A stretch of DNA of 64,000 bases from Bacteroidota bacterium (GCA_016721765.1 JADKHO010000001.1:1600001-1664000), one strand, 5' to 3'. Shown: positions 26,012 to 35,917, counted from the first letter of the stretch. Notes: generated by a model not told the origin, from the letters alone. A program made the numbers and translations.

Positions 26012-26030
26012 TTTGTAAGTTTAATGTTAA
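26012..26030 (+). promoter_or_regulatory. Shared leader motif TTTGTAAGYTTAATGTTAA, copy 1
   Basis: The 19-base sequence is repeated with one difference at 31149-31167, upstream of another T9SS cargo gene. It ends 61 bases before the aryl-sulfotransferase ATG and is followed by a second TGATGTTAA-like element. The TTAATGTTAA part is nearly palindromic, so it may be an operator. Confidence 0.4.
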
Positions 26031-26091
26031 ATTGATGTTAAAATATGTCCTTTCTTTGAACCCATAAACGTAACCACAAGAATAAATAAAA

Positions 26092-27780
26092 ATGAAAAAC
26101 CAAATTTTAAAAGGATTTTTTATCCTCCTTTTTTTATGCAGCAATCGCTTGCACGCTCAACAATACGCAGGATACACCTTGTACGCAACCATGGGTGGAA
26201 CAACAGCAAATTTGATTGATACTAACGGAACCATTTATAAAACATGGTCCTTTTCTACGACTAAAAAAACAGGCTATTCTTCCTACATGCTCGAAGGCGG
26301 TGTGCTTCTTCGCTCCATTTCAAGAGCCGGCAATTCTTTTTCCGGTGGCCCTATTTGTGGGGAAGTTCAAAAAGTGGATTGGAATGGAAATGTGCTTTGG
26401 GATTATGTATATTCTACCACTAACTACTGCACCCACCATGATATTTGTCCTATGCCAAATGGAAATGTTTTGGTAATCGCCTACGAACGCAAAACAGCCG
26501 CGCAAGTCGCAGCCGCAGGGTGCACAGGATTTGCCGGAGAAATGTGGCCCGATAAAATTGTCGAAATTCAACCTACGGGTGCAACCACCGGAACAGTTGT
26601 GTGGGAGTGGCACGCTTGGGATCATTTGGTGCAAAATGTGAATGCATCTGCTGCGAATTATCAAACATCAATTGTAAATCATCCCGAACTACTCAACATC
26701 AATTTTACCCCAAAACAAGATTGGATGCACATGAACGGACTCGATTATAACGATAGTCTTGATCAAATTGCATTTAGCTGCCATAATTTAAATGAAGTGT
26801 ATATCATCGATCACAGTACCACCACAGCTGAAGCCGCCAGTCACAGTGGAGGAAATTCAGGCAAAGGCGGCGACCTACTTTACCGATGGGGAAATCCACA
26901 AGCCTATGGTGTAGCCGGAACCCAAATTTTGAAGGTAGTGCACGATGCACACTGGATTCCAAAAGGAAGTCCAAATGCCGGACGCCTGGCATGCTTTAAC
27001 AATGGAGGACAAACTAGTCCTAATCAAAAATCCTGTATCGATCAAATTGATTTACCCTACAATGGATACAGTTATACTATCAATCCCGGAGCAGCTTTTT
27101 CACCATCCAGCTATACTTCCCGTATAGTGGGTAATGGCTATACAAGCAATATGGGTAGTTCTAATCAATTGCCTAACGGAAATTCACTTATTTGTGTGGC
27201 ACTCTCGGGATTGATTTATGAAACAAATCCTTCGGGAGTAACAATTTGGTCAAAAACTATTTTAGGCTCTGTACCGCAGGCGCATCGCTACGCACAATGT
27301 TTTATAACCGGCCCACCTGCTACACCTACTATCACTCAAAATGGGGATACACTTTTTGCTAGTTTGGAATCAAGCTACCAATGGTATTTTGCTGGTCAGG
27401 CAATTTTGGGTGCAACAGCACAATCCTTTCAACCTACCCAAAATGGCTGGTATCAGGTAAGAATTAAAAACAGTAATGGGTGCGAATCCGACACTTCCCT
27501 TTCATTTAATTTTGTTGCTACCGGAATTTTTGATCAGCCTCGAAATTCTGCTTTTACAGTTTTCCCTAACCCTACTTCCGGATTAATTACCATCGATATG
27601 AGTAACTACCAAAATGAATCAATTGAAGTTTCACTTTATGACGCCCAGGGAAACATCCTATTGCAGGAAAACAATGCAAAGCTCCTTGATCTTTCAAATT
27701 TCGAAAGTGGGCTTTATAATCTATCTTTAAAAAGACAGAATAAGAGACTAATTAATAAACGAATTGTACTAATTAAGTAA
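26092..27780 (+). CDS. Secreted aryl-sulfotransferase (ASST) family protein with T9SS sorting domain
   Basis: 562 residues: signal peptide (1-22, ending LHAQ), ASST-type propeller domain (about 25-410) and a T9SS type A C-terminal domain (about 485-562) starting at FTVFPNPTSGLITID and ending in RIVLIK. ASST-type features are WMHMNGLDYN, LNEVYIIDHSTTTAEA, GGDLLYRWGNPQAYG and VVHDAHWIPKG. The family transfers sulfate between phenolic compounds, but many Bacteroidota members are untested, so activity is only inferred. The protein should be exported by the Sec and T9SS pathways and anchored or released at the surface. First gene of the surface island. Confidence 0.85.
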   Translation: MKNQILKGFFILLFLCSNRLHAQQYAGYTLYATMGGTTANLIDTNGTIYKTWSFSTTKKTGYSSYMLEGGVLLRSISRAGNSFSGGPICGEVQKVDWNGNVLWDYVYSTTNYCTHHDICPMPNGNVLVIAYERKTAAQVAAAGCTGFAGEMWPDKIVEIQPTGATTGTVVWEWHAWDHLVQNVNASAANYQTSIVNHPELLNINFTPKQDWMHMNGLDYNDSLDQIAFSCHNLNEVYIIDHSTTTAEAASHSGGNSGKGGDLLYRWGNPQAYGVAGTQILKVVHDAHWIPKGSPNAGRLACFNNGGQTSPNQKSCIDQIDLPYNGYSYTINPGAAFSPSSYTSRIVGNGYTSNMGSSNQLPNGNSLICVALSGLIYETNPSGVTIWSKTILGSVPQAHRYAQCFITGPPATPTITQNGDTLFASLESSYQWYFAGQAILGATAQSFQPTQNGWYQVRIKNSNGCESDTSLSFNFVATGIFDQPRNSAFTVFPNPTSGLITIDMSNYQNESIEVSLYDAQGNILLQENNAKLLDLSNFESGLYNLSLKRQNKRLINKRIVLIK

Positions 27781-27792
27781 TCCATAAAAAAA

Positions 27793-28782
27793 ATGAAAAA
27801 ACTAGTTTTTGTAGCTTTCCTGCTGTTAGCTGTGACAAATGGCTTTGCTAAAAAAGTAAAATTTGCTGTCGACATGGATACTTTTGCCATCAGCCCTAAT
27901 GGAATTCATGTTACGGGCGACTTTCAAGCCATTGCAGGTTATCCTGGTGGAGATTGGACTTCCAATGAAACCGTTTGCATTCAAGAAGGTTCAACAACTA
28001 TTTATAGTGTAATTGTTGAACTTCCTGCCTTTGCGAAGTATGAATATAAATTCGTGAATGGGGATCAGTTTTATGAAGTGGAATTTGTTCCTGTTGAATC
28101 TCGTGTGGGTTATGATTTTGATGATAATCGTTGGCTTTGGGTTGATTCAATTGCTAACGACACAACATTTGTAGGGGCTATAAAATTTGCAGGCAACGCT
28201 CCGGCTGGCTTAAACTTAGTGCGCTATTTGGTCGATTTAAATAATCAAACTGCGATTTCAAATCGCCCCCATGTGGCCGGTAATTTTCAAAACTGGAATC
28301 CTGCGACTACAAGTCTGTATAGCTTTGGAGATAGCATTTTCGAAATAATTTCGTACGTCGACAGTGGCACCTACCAATATAAATTTGTGAATGGAAATGC
28401 TTGGGGTTTTGATGAATCCATCCCATCGGCTTGCAATGTTAATGGCAATCGTTCCATTACAGTAGCTAAGGATACTGTGCTTTCAGCTTTTTGTTTTGGA
28501 AGTTGTACCGTTTGCAATCCAACTGCTGTTCATGTTGTCAGTGCCCAAAGTGAATTTAGCATTTTTCCAAATCCGGCCAAGGATTTTATTCGAGTTAATC
28601 TTTACAAAAGCAGCAATTTAAAAAGCATTCAGCTAACCGATTTAGCAGGTCGCATAGTGCTTAAGTTTGCTCCTGAATCCAATATCCAAATCAACAGAAA
28701 TGATATTCCATCAGGTATTTATTTTGTTGTTTTGCAAGATGGGGATGGGAAAAAAACAGCAAAAAAAATAATACTACAGTAA
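27793..28782 (+). CDS. Secreted protein with two glycan-binding-like beta domains and T9SS tail
   Basis: 329 residues: signal peptide (1-19), two related beta-sandwich units (about 22-115 and 128-235) each with the pattern H-V-x-G-[DN]-F-Q and a [K/Q]YKFVNG strand, resembling CBM48/AMPK-type glycogen-binding folds, then a T9SS sorting domain (about 250-329: FSIFPNPAKDFIRVNLY to KIILQ). No catalytic motif. It follows the ASST gene by 12 bases and precedes the CotH gene; the three are likely one unit. Role inferred: surface carbohydrate binding. Confidence 0.75.
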   Translation: MKKLVFVAFLLLAVTNGFAKKVKFAVDMDTFAISPNGIHVTGDFQAIAGYPGGDWTSNETVCIQEGSTTIYSVIVELPAFAKYEYKFVNGDQFYEVEFVPVESRVGYDFDDNRWLWVDSIANDTTFVGAIKFAGNAPAGLNLVRYLVDLNNQTAISNRPHVAGNFQNWNPATTSLYSFGDSIFEIISYVDSGTYQYKFVNGNAWGFDESIPSACNVNGNRSITVAKDTVLSAFCFGSCTVCNPTAVHVVSAQSEFSIFPNPAKDFIRVNLYKSSNLKSIQLTDLAGRIVLKFAPESNIQINRNDIPSGIYFVVLQDGDGKKTAKKIILQ

Positions 28783-28846
28783 CATTTTTACAATTTTGAA
28801 AATTCAAATTAAATTAGGGTTTATCTGTTTACGCACTTCCTGCAAA

Positions 28847-31120
28847 ATGAAGTACAGGTTACCATTTGTTTTGTTACTAATCTGCAATTTAATTTACGCG
28901 CAAACAGCACTGTACGACCTGAATACCATTCAGCAAATTGAAATTAATTTTACCCAAAGCAACTGGGACTACCAGATGGATACTGCCAAAGCGGGTGCTG
29001 AAGGCTATATTATGGCGGCAACTGTAAGTATTAATGGAAGTACCTATGATAGTGTGGGTGTGAAATACAAAGGCAACAGCTCCTATGACTCTACCTATAC
29101 AAAAAATCCAATTCACATCGCTTTGGATGAATTTAAAGGCCAAGCCTATCAAGGATTCACGGATATTAAATTAGGAAATGGCTATGCTGATCCTTCTCAA
29201 ATTCGCGAGGTGCTTTCCTACCAAATTCTAAATAACTATATGGATTGCCCACGTTCCAATTTTGCACAATTGTATATCAATGGGGTGTATCATGGATTGT
29301 ATTCTAACGATGAAAATATTAATAAAGATTTTTGCTCCGAACATTTTTATTCTTCCTCAAATACCTTTTTAAAATGCAATCCAATTGTGCTCCCCGGGCC
29401 AACTACCAAAAGCAACCTAAAGTTTAAAACAGGTGCAGATAGTTCCGCTTATTTTAATTTTTATGAGGTAAAATCTGATTTCGGTTGGAATGATTTGGTT
29501 GCCTTGTGCGATTCGCTTACAAATCATGCATCAAACATTCGCTCTATTTTGGATGTGGATAGATTTATTTGGATGCTGGCGTTCAACAATGTGCTGGTTA
29601 ACCTCGATAGCTATTCGGGTGTTTTTTGCCAAAACTACTACCTCTATAAAGACAATACGCAACACTTCAATCCAATTGTTTGGGATTTAAACATGTCGTT
29701 TGGAGGTTTTCCATTTGCCGGATCCGGAGCTACTGGAACTGCAGGTCTCACCGTTACAAATATGCAGCAAATGCCTTTAACCTTGCACGCCACCGACCCT
29801 TATTGGCCGCTGATTAATGCGATTGTTGGAAGTGCTAGCTACAAAAAAATGTATGTAGCCCACATGCGCACTCTTGTGAACGAACAATTTGCGAATAATC
29901 TGTATCAAACACTTGCAGCCAATTTACATGCAAGTATTGATACGGCAGTACTTAACGATACAAATGGATTTTATAGTTACACACAGTTTCAAAATGGATT
30001 AACTACTAACTATACAGTAGGAAGCTATACCGTTCCCGGGATTAGTAATTTAATGACAGCTCGTGTGAATTACCTTCAAGCTACTCCTGAATTTATGGCT
30101 ACTCCGCCAAGTATCACAGCAGTTGTATCCAATACGAACGCACCAAATTTGAATGGAGTGGTTGGGATTTCTGCAAATGTTACAAACGCACTAGCCTCAT
30201 CTGTATTACTCGGATATCGATTTAGCAATGCAGATAAATTCAGCCAAATGCAAATGTTCGACGATGGCTTGCACAATGACGGGGTGGCTGCTGATAACAT
30301 TTTTGGAGCAGCGCTTACAATGACCAATGTTTCACTTCAATATTATATTTATGCGGAGAATGCAACTGCTGGTGTTTTTTCGCCCGAACGAGCAGAGCAT
30401 GAGTTCTACAGCTTGCAAGCACAAGTGCAAACGCCTGCCTTAGGTCAAATTAGATTAAATGAATTTTTAGCCAATAATGTATCAGATACCGTCGATGATA
30501 ACGGTAACCATTCCGATTGGATTGAATTGTATAATACCACGGGCGATACGTTAGGATTAGCAGGATTGTATCTTTCCGACAGTTATTCTAATCCTCAAAA
30601 ATTTGCTTTTCCATTAAATACATTAATTTATCCAAATGACTATTTAATTATTTGGGCCGACGACAAATTAGGAACTTCAGCACTTCATTGTAATTTTAAA
30701 TTATCACAAAACGGAGAAAGAATAGTGCTTAGCAATCAGGATTCACTTGTGCTCGATAGTATTACTTTTGGTGCACAACTTGCGGATGTTTCTATGGCCC
30801 GCTGTCCTAATGGTTTTGGACCATTTTCTGCACTTAATACTACCACTTTTAATGCATCTAATTGTACACTAGGCAATAAAACGATTGAAGAAAATTCCTT
30901 GCAAGTTCTTGTATTTCCGAACCCGGCATCAAAAGAATTAACAATTTTAGTGTCAGACCCGTCAGAAGAGGAAACTTTAAAAATTGAAACAATTGTTGGT
31001 CAACTCATTTTATCAATTCCAATTAAATCAAGTGCTTTGATAGATGTTTCAACCTGGCAGAACGGGATTTACATCTTGAAATGCGGCTCAAAAGCGCAAA
31101 AAATTATCGTCCAGAAGTAA
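28847..31120 (+). CDS. CotH kinase family protein with lamin-tail and T9SS sorting domains
   Basis: 757 residues from the ATG at 28847; an in-frame TTG at 28796 would put 17 residues before a clean signal peptide and is rejected. After the signal (1-19) comes a CotH-type domain (about 25-430) with VKYKGNSSYD, YINGVYHGLYSNDENINKDF and VWDLNMSFGG, corresponding to the nucleotide and metal-binding parts of CotH secreted kinases. A lamin-tail-like beta domain (about 545-650, LNEFLANNVSDTVDDNGNHSDWIELYN) and a T9SS domain (about 680-757, VFPNPASKELTI) follow. In Bacillus CotH phosphorylates spore-coat proteins; the substrate here is unknown. Confidence 0.88.
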   Translation: MKYRLPFVLLLICNLIYAQTALYDLNTIQQIEINFTQSNWDYQMDTAKAGAEGYIMAATVSINGSTYDSVGVKYKGNSSYDSTYTKNPIHIALDEFKGQAYQGFTDIKLGNGYADPSQIREVLSYQILNNYMDCPRSNFAQLYINGVYHGLYSNDENINKDFCSEHFYSSSNTFLKCNPIVLPGPTTKSNLKFKTGADSSAYFNFYEVKSDFGWNDLVALCDSLTNHASNIRSILDVDRFIWMLAFNNVLVNLDSYSGVFCQNYYLYKDNTQHFNPIVWDLNMSFGGFPFAGSGATGTAGLTVTNMQQMPLTLHATDPYWPLINAIVGSASYKKMYVAHMRTLVNEQFANNLYQTLAANLHASIDTAVLNDTNGFYSYTQFQNGLTTNYTVGSYTVPGISNLMTARVNYLQATPEFMATPPSITAVVSNTNAPNLNGVVGISANVTNALASSVLLGYRFSNADKFSQMQMFDDGLHNDGVAADNIFGAALTMTNVSLQYYIYAENATAGVFSPERAEHEFYSLQAQVQTPALGQIRLNEFLANNVSDTVDDNGNHSDWIELYNTTGDTLGLAGLYLSDSYSNPQKFAFPLNTLIYPNDYLIIWADDKLGTSALHCNFKLSQNGERIVLSNQDSLVLDSITFGAQLADVSMARCPNGFGPFSALNTTTFNASNCTLGNKTIEENSLQVLVFPNPASKELTILVSDPSEEETLKIETIVGQLILSIPIKSSALIDVSTWQNGIYILKCGSKAQKIIVQK

Positions 31121-31144
31121 TGCGATTCTTTTTTTTCAAATGGC

Positions 31145-31152
31145 TACATTTG
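31145..31152 (+). promoter_or_regulatory. Candidate -7 element for the SBBP propeller gene
   Basis: TACATTTG fits TAnnTTTG and lies 49 bases upstream of the ATG at 31202. It partly overlaps the shared leader motif, which would then cover the transcription start. Confidence 0.45.
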
Positions 31153-31167
31153 TAAGCTTAATGTTAA
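31149..31167 (+). promoter_or_regulatory. Shared leader motif TTTGTAAGYTTAATGTTAA, copy 2
   Basis: 18 of 19 bases identical to the copy at 26012-26030. Ends 34 bases before the ATG of the SBBP propeller gene. Both copies precede T9SS cargo genes of the same island. Confidence 0.4.
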
Positions 31168-31201
31168 CCCAATATTAAATCCCGTTAAATCGCCACCTTT
31201 T

Positions 31202-34123
31202 ATGAATAAATTAATTCTACCCTTTCTGTTCCTCCATTTATTTTCGTTTGCGCAAATCACCGAGCAATGGGCAAGAAAGTATTCATCTTATGGCGATTAT
31301 TCGGCCAAGTATACTTGTGTAGCTAAGGATTTATCCGGTAATCTTTATGTGGGTGGTTATACTGTTACGATTGATAATAATCGAGATTACTTGGTTGCAA
31401 AACTCAATTTGTTTGGCGATACCCTATGGACTAGAATTTTTAGAGGTACCGATAATTCAGGAGATGAAGTAAAAGCAATTGCGGTAGATAAAAATGCCAA
31501 TGTATATGTAACCGGTTTTGCAAACGGCAAAGGAACCGGAAACGATATTTTAACCATTAAGCTCAACACCAATGGAGATACCTTATGGAAGAGGTTTTAC
31601 AACCATACTGCCAAAGATGATGATAACGGAAATTCAATTGCAGTAGATACTTCCGGGAATGTTTTTGTGTGTGGCGAAAGTGATGGAAATGCCTCCAATA
31701 TTGATAATTTTGATTACATCACCTTAAAATACGATGCAAACGGAAATCAGCTCTGGGCCAATAGATATGGTATTACCGGAACCGATAAGGCGGTAAAAGT
31801 GGTATGCGACCGAGCAGGAAACTGTTATGTAACAGGGAGAATCTATAACGGAATTGACGATAACTTTGCAACAATAAAATATACCGCTGCCGGGGTTCAA
31901 CAATGGCTCAAAACCTATGATGGCGGTAGTAGTGACAGAGCTGCTGATATGGCAATTGACTCTGCTTTTGCCTTTGTTTATGTTACCGGAAGAAGTGATA
32001 ATGGAAGCAATGACGATATGGTTACCTTAAAATATGGGGTTGCTGCAGGAACACTAGCTTGGACAAAAGTATACAACAATGTGGACGATGATCGAGGCAT
32101 TGCGATTACAGTGGATGCAAGTGCCAATGTGTATGTTACCGGCGAAAGTGATGCCGATGCATCGGTAAATAGAAACTGGAATTTTGTTACCGTGAAATAT
32201 GCATCCAACTCTACGCAGCAATGGGTGCGAACCTATAACAGTAGTGCTACTAATCCTGATATTCCTATTGGAGTTTGTGTGAATACCGCGGGAGATGTGT
32301 TTGTGGCTGGACAAAGTGATGTGGACCCAAATTCAATTAATACGAATTATGTTTTTACAACCTTGAAGTACAACAGTGGCGGTACACAACAATGGGTTAA
32401 AACCTTCTCAGGAAATGCGGTGTCAACCGGAGGAGCTGAAGCGCTAATGCTGAATAATTCCGGGTTTGCCGTTGTGGTGGGAAGCTCTGAAAATACTTTG
32501 ACTCAAAAGGATGCCTTTGCTATTTGTTACGATGCTGCTGGAGTTGAACTTTGGAACAATTCCTATTCCGGATCCGGTGATAATTCGGATAATGCTTACA
32601 AGGTTTTTGTGGATGCAGCCGAGAACTCTTATTTGGCAGGCTATTCTATCTCAGAAGAAACAGATAGAAATATGACCACTCTTAAAGTTAATGCATTGGG
32701 CGATACACAGTGGGTTCGCAATTATAATGGCACATCATCCATTAGTATTGACGCGGCAAATGATATTAAATCAGATGCTGCAGGAAATGTATTCGTTACC
32801 GGATCTGCTAAAAATGCAGGATCTAGCAATGATTTTGTTACCATTAAATACAATTCAGTAGGAGATTCTGTGTGGGTAAAAAGATACAACAATGCTTTGG
32901 TAAATGGTTCCGACAAAGCAAATGCATTAGATATAGATGCTTCTGGAAATGTATATGTAACAGGCTACAGCGAAACTACAAATGGCACGCTTTCCGATGA
33001 TTTTCTTACGATTAAATACGACCCCAGCGGCATACAACAATGGGCATTAAAATACAACGGCACCGGTAATGGCGAAGACCGGGCTACTGCCATTAAGGTA
33101 AGCCAAAATTTTGTGTTTGTGTGCGGGAAGGTGTGGAACGGAACTAATTTTGATTATGGATTTCGCAGCTATTCTCTTAGTGGAAGCCCTTTAAGTGGCG
33201 GTGTTTACGATGGTGCCTTTGGGGATGATGTGCCTTCAGGGATGGTTATCGATGCTGCTGAGAATGTTTATATAACAGGCAAAAGTGCTTCCTCTCTCGG
33301 AAACCTCTATTCGGATTATGCGACTGCTAAATTTAATTCAAATGGAACACTTCTTTGGGTGAAACGCTACAATGGTCCAAATAACCTTAACGATGAAGCA
33401 AATGGAATAGCAATCGACCAAAGCGCCAATGTGTTTGTTACAGGTGTGAGTGACGACGATCCAATTGGCTTAAACCAGAGTGCTAATTTTGCTACAATAG
33501 CCTACAATTCTAATGGAGATTCACTGTGGACAAGAATCTACAATGGTGCAAGCAATTTAAATGATGCCGCAAAAGCAATTGCAGTTGACAATGTTGGAAC
33601 CAGCTACATAACAGGAGAAGTTAATAATGGAACGGCTTCAGTTCCCAACCTAGATGTTTTTACAATTAAATATGATTTTACCGGCTTGTCTTTGGTCACT
33701 GCCGCCTACAATGGAACCGGTAATGGTAAAGATTCACCTAATTCCATAACAATTAAAAACGACAATGTATTTGTTTGCGGCGAAAGCTTTTCAAATGCTT
33801 CAGCACAAAAGGATTTGATTCTTTTAAAATACGATGATTTTACTTTGGGCACAAAGCAAGTATCAAACAAGAGCACACGATTTACCGTTTTTCCAAACCC
33901 TGCATCAGGTTCTTTCGTACTAAGTGCCAAGCAAGCTTCATTCAGTAAAAAAAATACTTTCTTTGTACTGTTTAATCAACTGGGTGAAGAAGTAAAAAGA
34001 ATAGAAATCAAAGACCAAGCAAAACAAAGCATTCAAATCGATAACTTCCAAGCTGGAATTTATTCCTTTCAAATACTTCAAGATGGTATTTCAATTGATT
34101 ACGGAAAAATAGCAATTCAATAA
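31202..34123 (+). CDS. Secreted SBBP-repeat propeller protein with T9SS sorting domain
   Basis: 973 residues: signal peptide (1-17), about 16 repeats of roughly 50-60 residues, each with a core like AIAVDKNANVYVTG followed by a strand such as DILTIKLNTNGDTLWKRFYN, and a T9SS C-terminal domain (about 895-973, FTVFPNPASGSFVLS to KIAIQ). The repeats match the SBBP (beta-propeller) type. Sixteen blades suggest two eight-bladed or otherwise paired propellers. No enzymatic motif. It follows the CotH gene after 81 bases, with its own promoter, and is 2 bases before the lipoprotein gene. Confidence 0.87.
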   Translation: MNKLILPFLFLHLFSFAQITEQWARKYSSYGDYSAKYTCVAKDLSGNLYVGGYTVTIDNNRDYLVAKLNLFGDTLWTRIFRGTDNSGDEVKAIAVDKNANVYVTGFANGKGTGNDILTIKLNTNGDTLWKRFYNHTAKDDDNGNSIAVDTSGNVFVCGESDGNASNIDNFDYITLKYDANGNQLWANRYGITGTDKAVKVVCDRAGNCYVTGRIYNGIDDNFATIKYTAAGVQQWLKTYDGGSSDRAADMAIDSAFAFVYVTGRSDNGSNDDMVTLKYGVAAGTLAWTKVYNNVDDDRGIAITVDASANVYVTGESDADASVNRNWNFVTVKYASNSTQQWVRTYNSSATNPDIPIGVCVNTAGDVFVAGQSDVDPNSINTNYVFTTLKYNSGGTQQWVKTFSGNAVSTGGAEALMLNNSGFAVVVGSSENTLTQKDAFAICYDAAGVELWNNSYSGSGDNSDNAYKVFVDAAENSYLAGYSISEETDRNMTTLKVNALGDTQWVRNYNGTSSISIDAANDIKSDAAGNVFVTGSAKNAGSSNDFVTIKYNSVGDSVWVKRYNNALVNGSDKANALDIDASGNVYVTGYSETTNGTLSDDFLTIKYDPSGIQQWALKYNGTGNGEDRATAIKVSQNFVFVCGKVWNGTNFDYGFRSYSLSGSPLSGGVYDGAFGDDVPSGMVIDAAENVYITGKSASSLGNLYSDYATAKFNSNGTLLWVKRYNGPNNLNDEANGIAIDQSANVFVTGVSDDDPIGLNQSANFATIAYNSNGDSLWTRIYNGASNLNDAAKAIAVDNVGTSYITGEVNNGTASVPNLDVFTIKYDFTGLSLVTAAYNGTGNGKDSPNSITIKNDNVFVCGESFSNASAQKDLILLKYDDFTLGTKQVSNKSTRFTVFPNPASGSFVLSAKQASFSKKNTFFVLFNQLGEEVKRIEIKDQAKQSIQIDNFQAGIYSFQILQDGISIDYGKIAIQ

Positions 34124-34125
34124 AA

Positions 34126-34554
34126 ATGAAAAGTAACATGGTGTTTGTGCTGCTCATTGCAGTACTATTTTCATCTTGCAAAAAAGAAGCAGGAGAGGGA
34201 GGAAGAGCAACTATTACAGGTAAGGTATATGCTGAATACTGGGATAAAACCTATACCATTAAAGGTGATTCCGGTTATGCTCCCGATGTAGATGTTTACA
34301 TCATCTATGGCGATAATGTTTCCTATGGAAATAGAATTAAAGCGAGCTACGACGGTACCTATGAATTTAAATACCTTCAAAAAGGCGACTATAAAATATT
34401 CGTGTATTCAAAAGATTCAACCGGGAGAGCTGTTGATCAAGCCAATGGTAATTCCAACTATTTATATAATCCGGATATAGCGGTCATAAAATCAATAAGC
34501 ATTACTGAACGAAAGCAAAAATTAAATGTGGAGGATATCCATATTTTTAAATAA
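34126..34554 (+). CDS. Lipoprotein with carboxypeptidase-regulatory-like domain
   Basis: 142 residues with a lipoprotein signal and lipobox cysteine C18 (VLFSSCKKE), then one beta-sandwich with ATITGKVYAEYWDKTYT...DVDVYIIYGD...YEFKYLQKGDYKIFVYSKDSTG, similar to CarboxypepD_reg-type folds found in Bacteroidota surface lipoproteins. It begins 2 bases after the SBBP gene and ends 3 bases before the next secreted protein. Function unknown. Confidence 0.75.
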   Translation: MKSNMVFVLLIAVLFSSCKKEAGEGGRATITGKVYAEYWDKTYTIKGDSGYAPDVDVYIIYGDNVSYGNRIKASYDGTYEFKYLQKGDYKIFVYSKDSTGRAVDQANGNSNYLYNPDIAVIKSISITERKQKLNVEDIHIFK

Positions 34555-34557
34555 AAT

Positions 34558-35148
34558 ATGAAAAAAAACACAATTTTAGTATGTCTGGTCTTTTCACTTT
34601 TTATATTTTCGGCTCAAGCTCAAAGTAGTAAAAAGGTTAAGAACTTTAGAATTAAATCAACAACTGAGTGGATAACCATAAATACCGGAGAGGATAAGCC
34701 CGAACCACGCAAAGACACATATACTGCTTTTGATAAAGACGGGAATACAATCGAAAAAATAGAGTATAACAAGGATGGTTCTGTAAAAAAGAAAGAAACA
34801 GCAAAGTACGACGCTAAAGGCAATTTGCTCGAGGAATCCAGTTTTGAAAACAAAGGCGAAAAGGAGAGTAAAGAATCTAATTCAAAAAAGGTTACATATA
34901 AATACAACGCTACCAATGATAAAACAGAAGAAAGCGTTTATGACGGAGACGGAAAGCTCCTTCGCAGAACGGTGTTCACCTACAATCGAAATGGTGATAA
35001 AAGCGCTGAGGTAACAATGGATGCAAGTGGAAAGGTGCTCAAAAAATCGATTTATACTTACGATTCAAAAGGATTGAAATCGGAGCGTAAAAACTATAAT
35101 GCTGAGAATGTGCTGGAGAGTACCAAAAAATACGAATACACCTATTAA
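34558..35148 (+). CDS. Secreted YD-like repeat protein
   Basis: 196 residues: signal peptide (about 1-21, ending AQAQ) and then a run of imperfect repeats of the form TYxxNGDKSAEVTMDASGKVLKKSIYTYDSKG. Very rich in Lys, Glu, Asp and Tyr. Similar in style to the protein at 3866-4765, and possibly a distant paralogue. No sorting domain, so probably periplasmic or outer-membrane associated. The stop is followed at once by the TTG start of the VTC gene. Confidence 0.7.
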   Translation: MKKNTILVCLVFSLFIFSAQAQSSKKVKNFRIKSTTEWITINTGEDKPEPRKDTYTAFDKDGNTIEKIEYNKDGSVKKKETAKYDAKGNLLEESSFENKGEKESKESNSKKVTYKYNATNDKTEESVYDGDGKLLRRTVFTYNRNGDKSAEVTMDASGKVLKKSIYTYDSKGLKSERKNYNAENVLESTKKYEYTY

Positions 35149-35917
35149 TTGAGAACCCTCGACCAAATCATATCCGCCTTCCAACCCATTACACTTGCCG
35201 AAATGGACAGTGTGAAATTGATGGACCGTACCGATACCAAATTCGTTTTTCATGTGCAGGATTTGGATGCAGTGCTTTCTGATATTTCAAAACATTACCG
35301 AGCATTGGAAGTGGAAGGTACACGCTGGAGCCCTTATGAAACTTTATATTATGATACTCCTGGACTTAGAATTATATATCCGTCATCACAATCAAAAATT
35401 AAATCGTTATAAAATCCGCTACCGAAAATACGTGAATTCCAACCTGCATTTTTTTGAAATTAAATTCAAAAATAATAAGGGCCGCACCATCAAAAAAAGA
35501 ATAAAGGAAGCTCGAATTGAAACAGAAATAAAAAATAATGCCCAACAACTTTTAGAGAGTATTACCGGATTCAAAGCTGCTGAATTAAAACCGATTTTAT
35601 TCGTGAACTGCTCACGCGCAACACTTGTAAATACTCAAATGGAAGAGCGTTTAACGTTAGATGTTAAACTACAATTCACTCGAAATGGAAGCGAGTTAAA
35701 TTATGAACCACTTGTCATCGCTGAATTAAAGCAAAACAAAGTAAATGTGCGTTCCCCTTTTTACAAATTAATGAAACACTACCGCTTTCGCTCCAGTTCA
35801 ATGAGTAAATATTGCTTTGGAGTTACGCAACTTTTTCCTGAGGTAAAAAAGAATAATTTTAAACCCAAAATCCTAACTTTAAATAAAATCATAAATGCTG
35901 CTACAACAAGTAATTAA
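35149..35917 (+). pseudogene. VTC (polyphosphate polymerase-like) domain protein, frameshifted
   Basis: Two overlapping frames make one VTC-type protein. Frame 1 (TTG start at 35149) gives LMDRTDTKFVFHVQDL and YETLYYDTP. The continuation LELYIRHHNQKLNRYKIRYRKY, FFEIKFKNNKGRTIKKR and the KHYRFRSSSMSKYCFG end lie in another frame. Removing one G at 35362/35363 restores a single frame of about 256 residues. VTC-fold enzymes make polyphosphate from ATP; basic and acidic tunnel residues are present in the joined sequence. The neighbouring DUF4956 gene starts inside the 3' end (overlap 23 bases). Either the gene is broken or the base is a sequencing error. Confidence 0.82.

Noticed and set aside
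28796..28846. TTG start for the CotH gene
   Set aside because: The ATG at 28847 begins a clean signal peptide; the extension would bury it.
31202..34123. Repeated DNA in this stretch as a CRISPR or repeat array
   Set aside because: The repetition is at the protein level (SBBP blades), with diverged codons and no regular spacers; antisense frames here are by-products.
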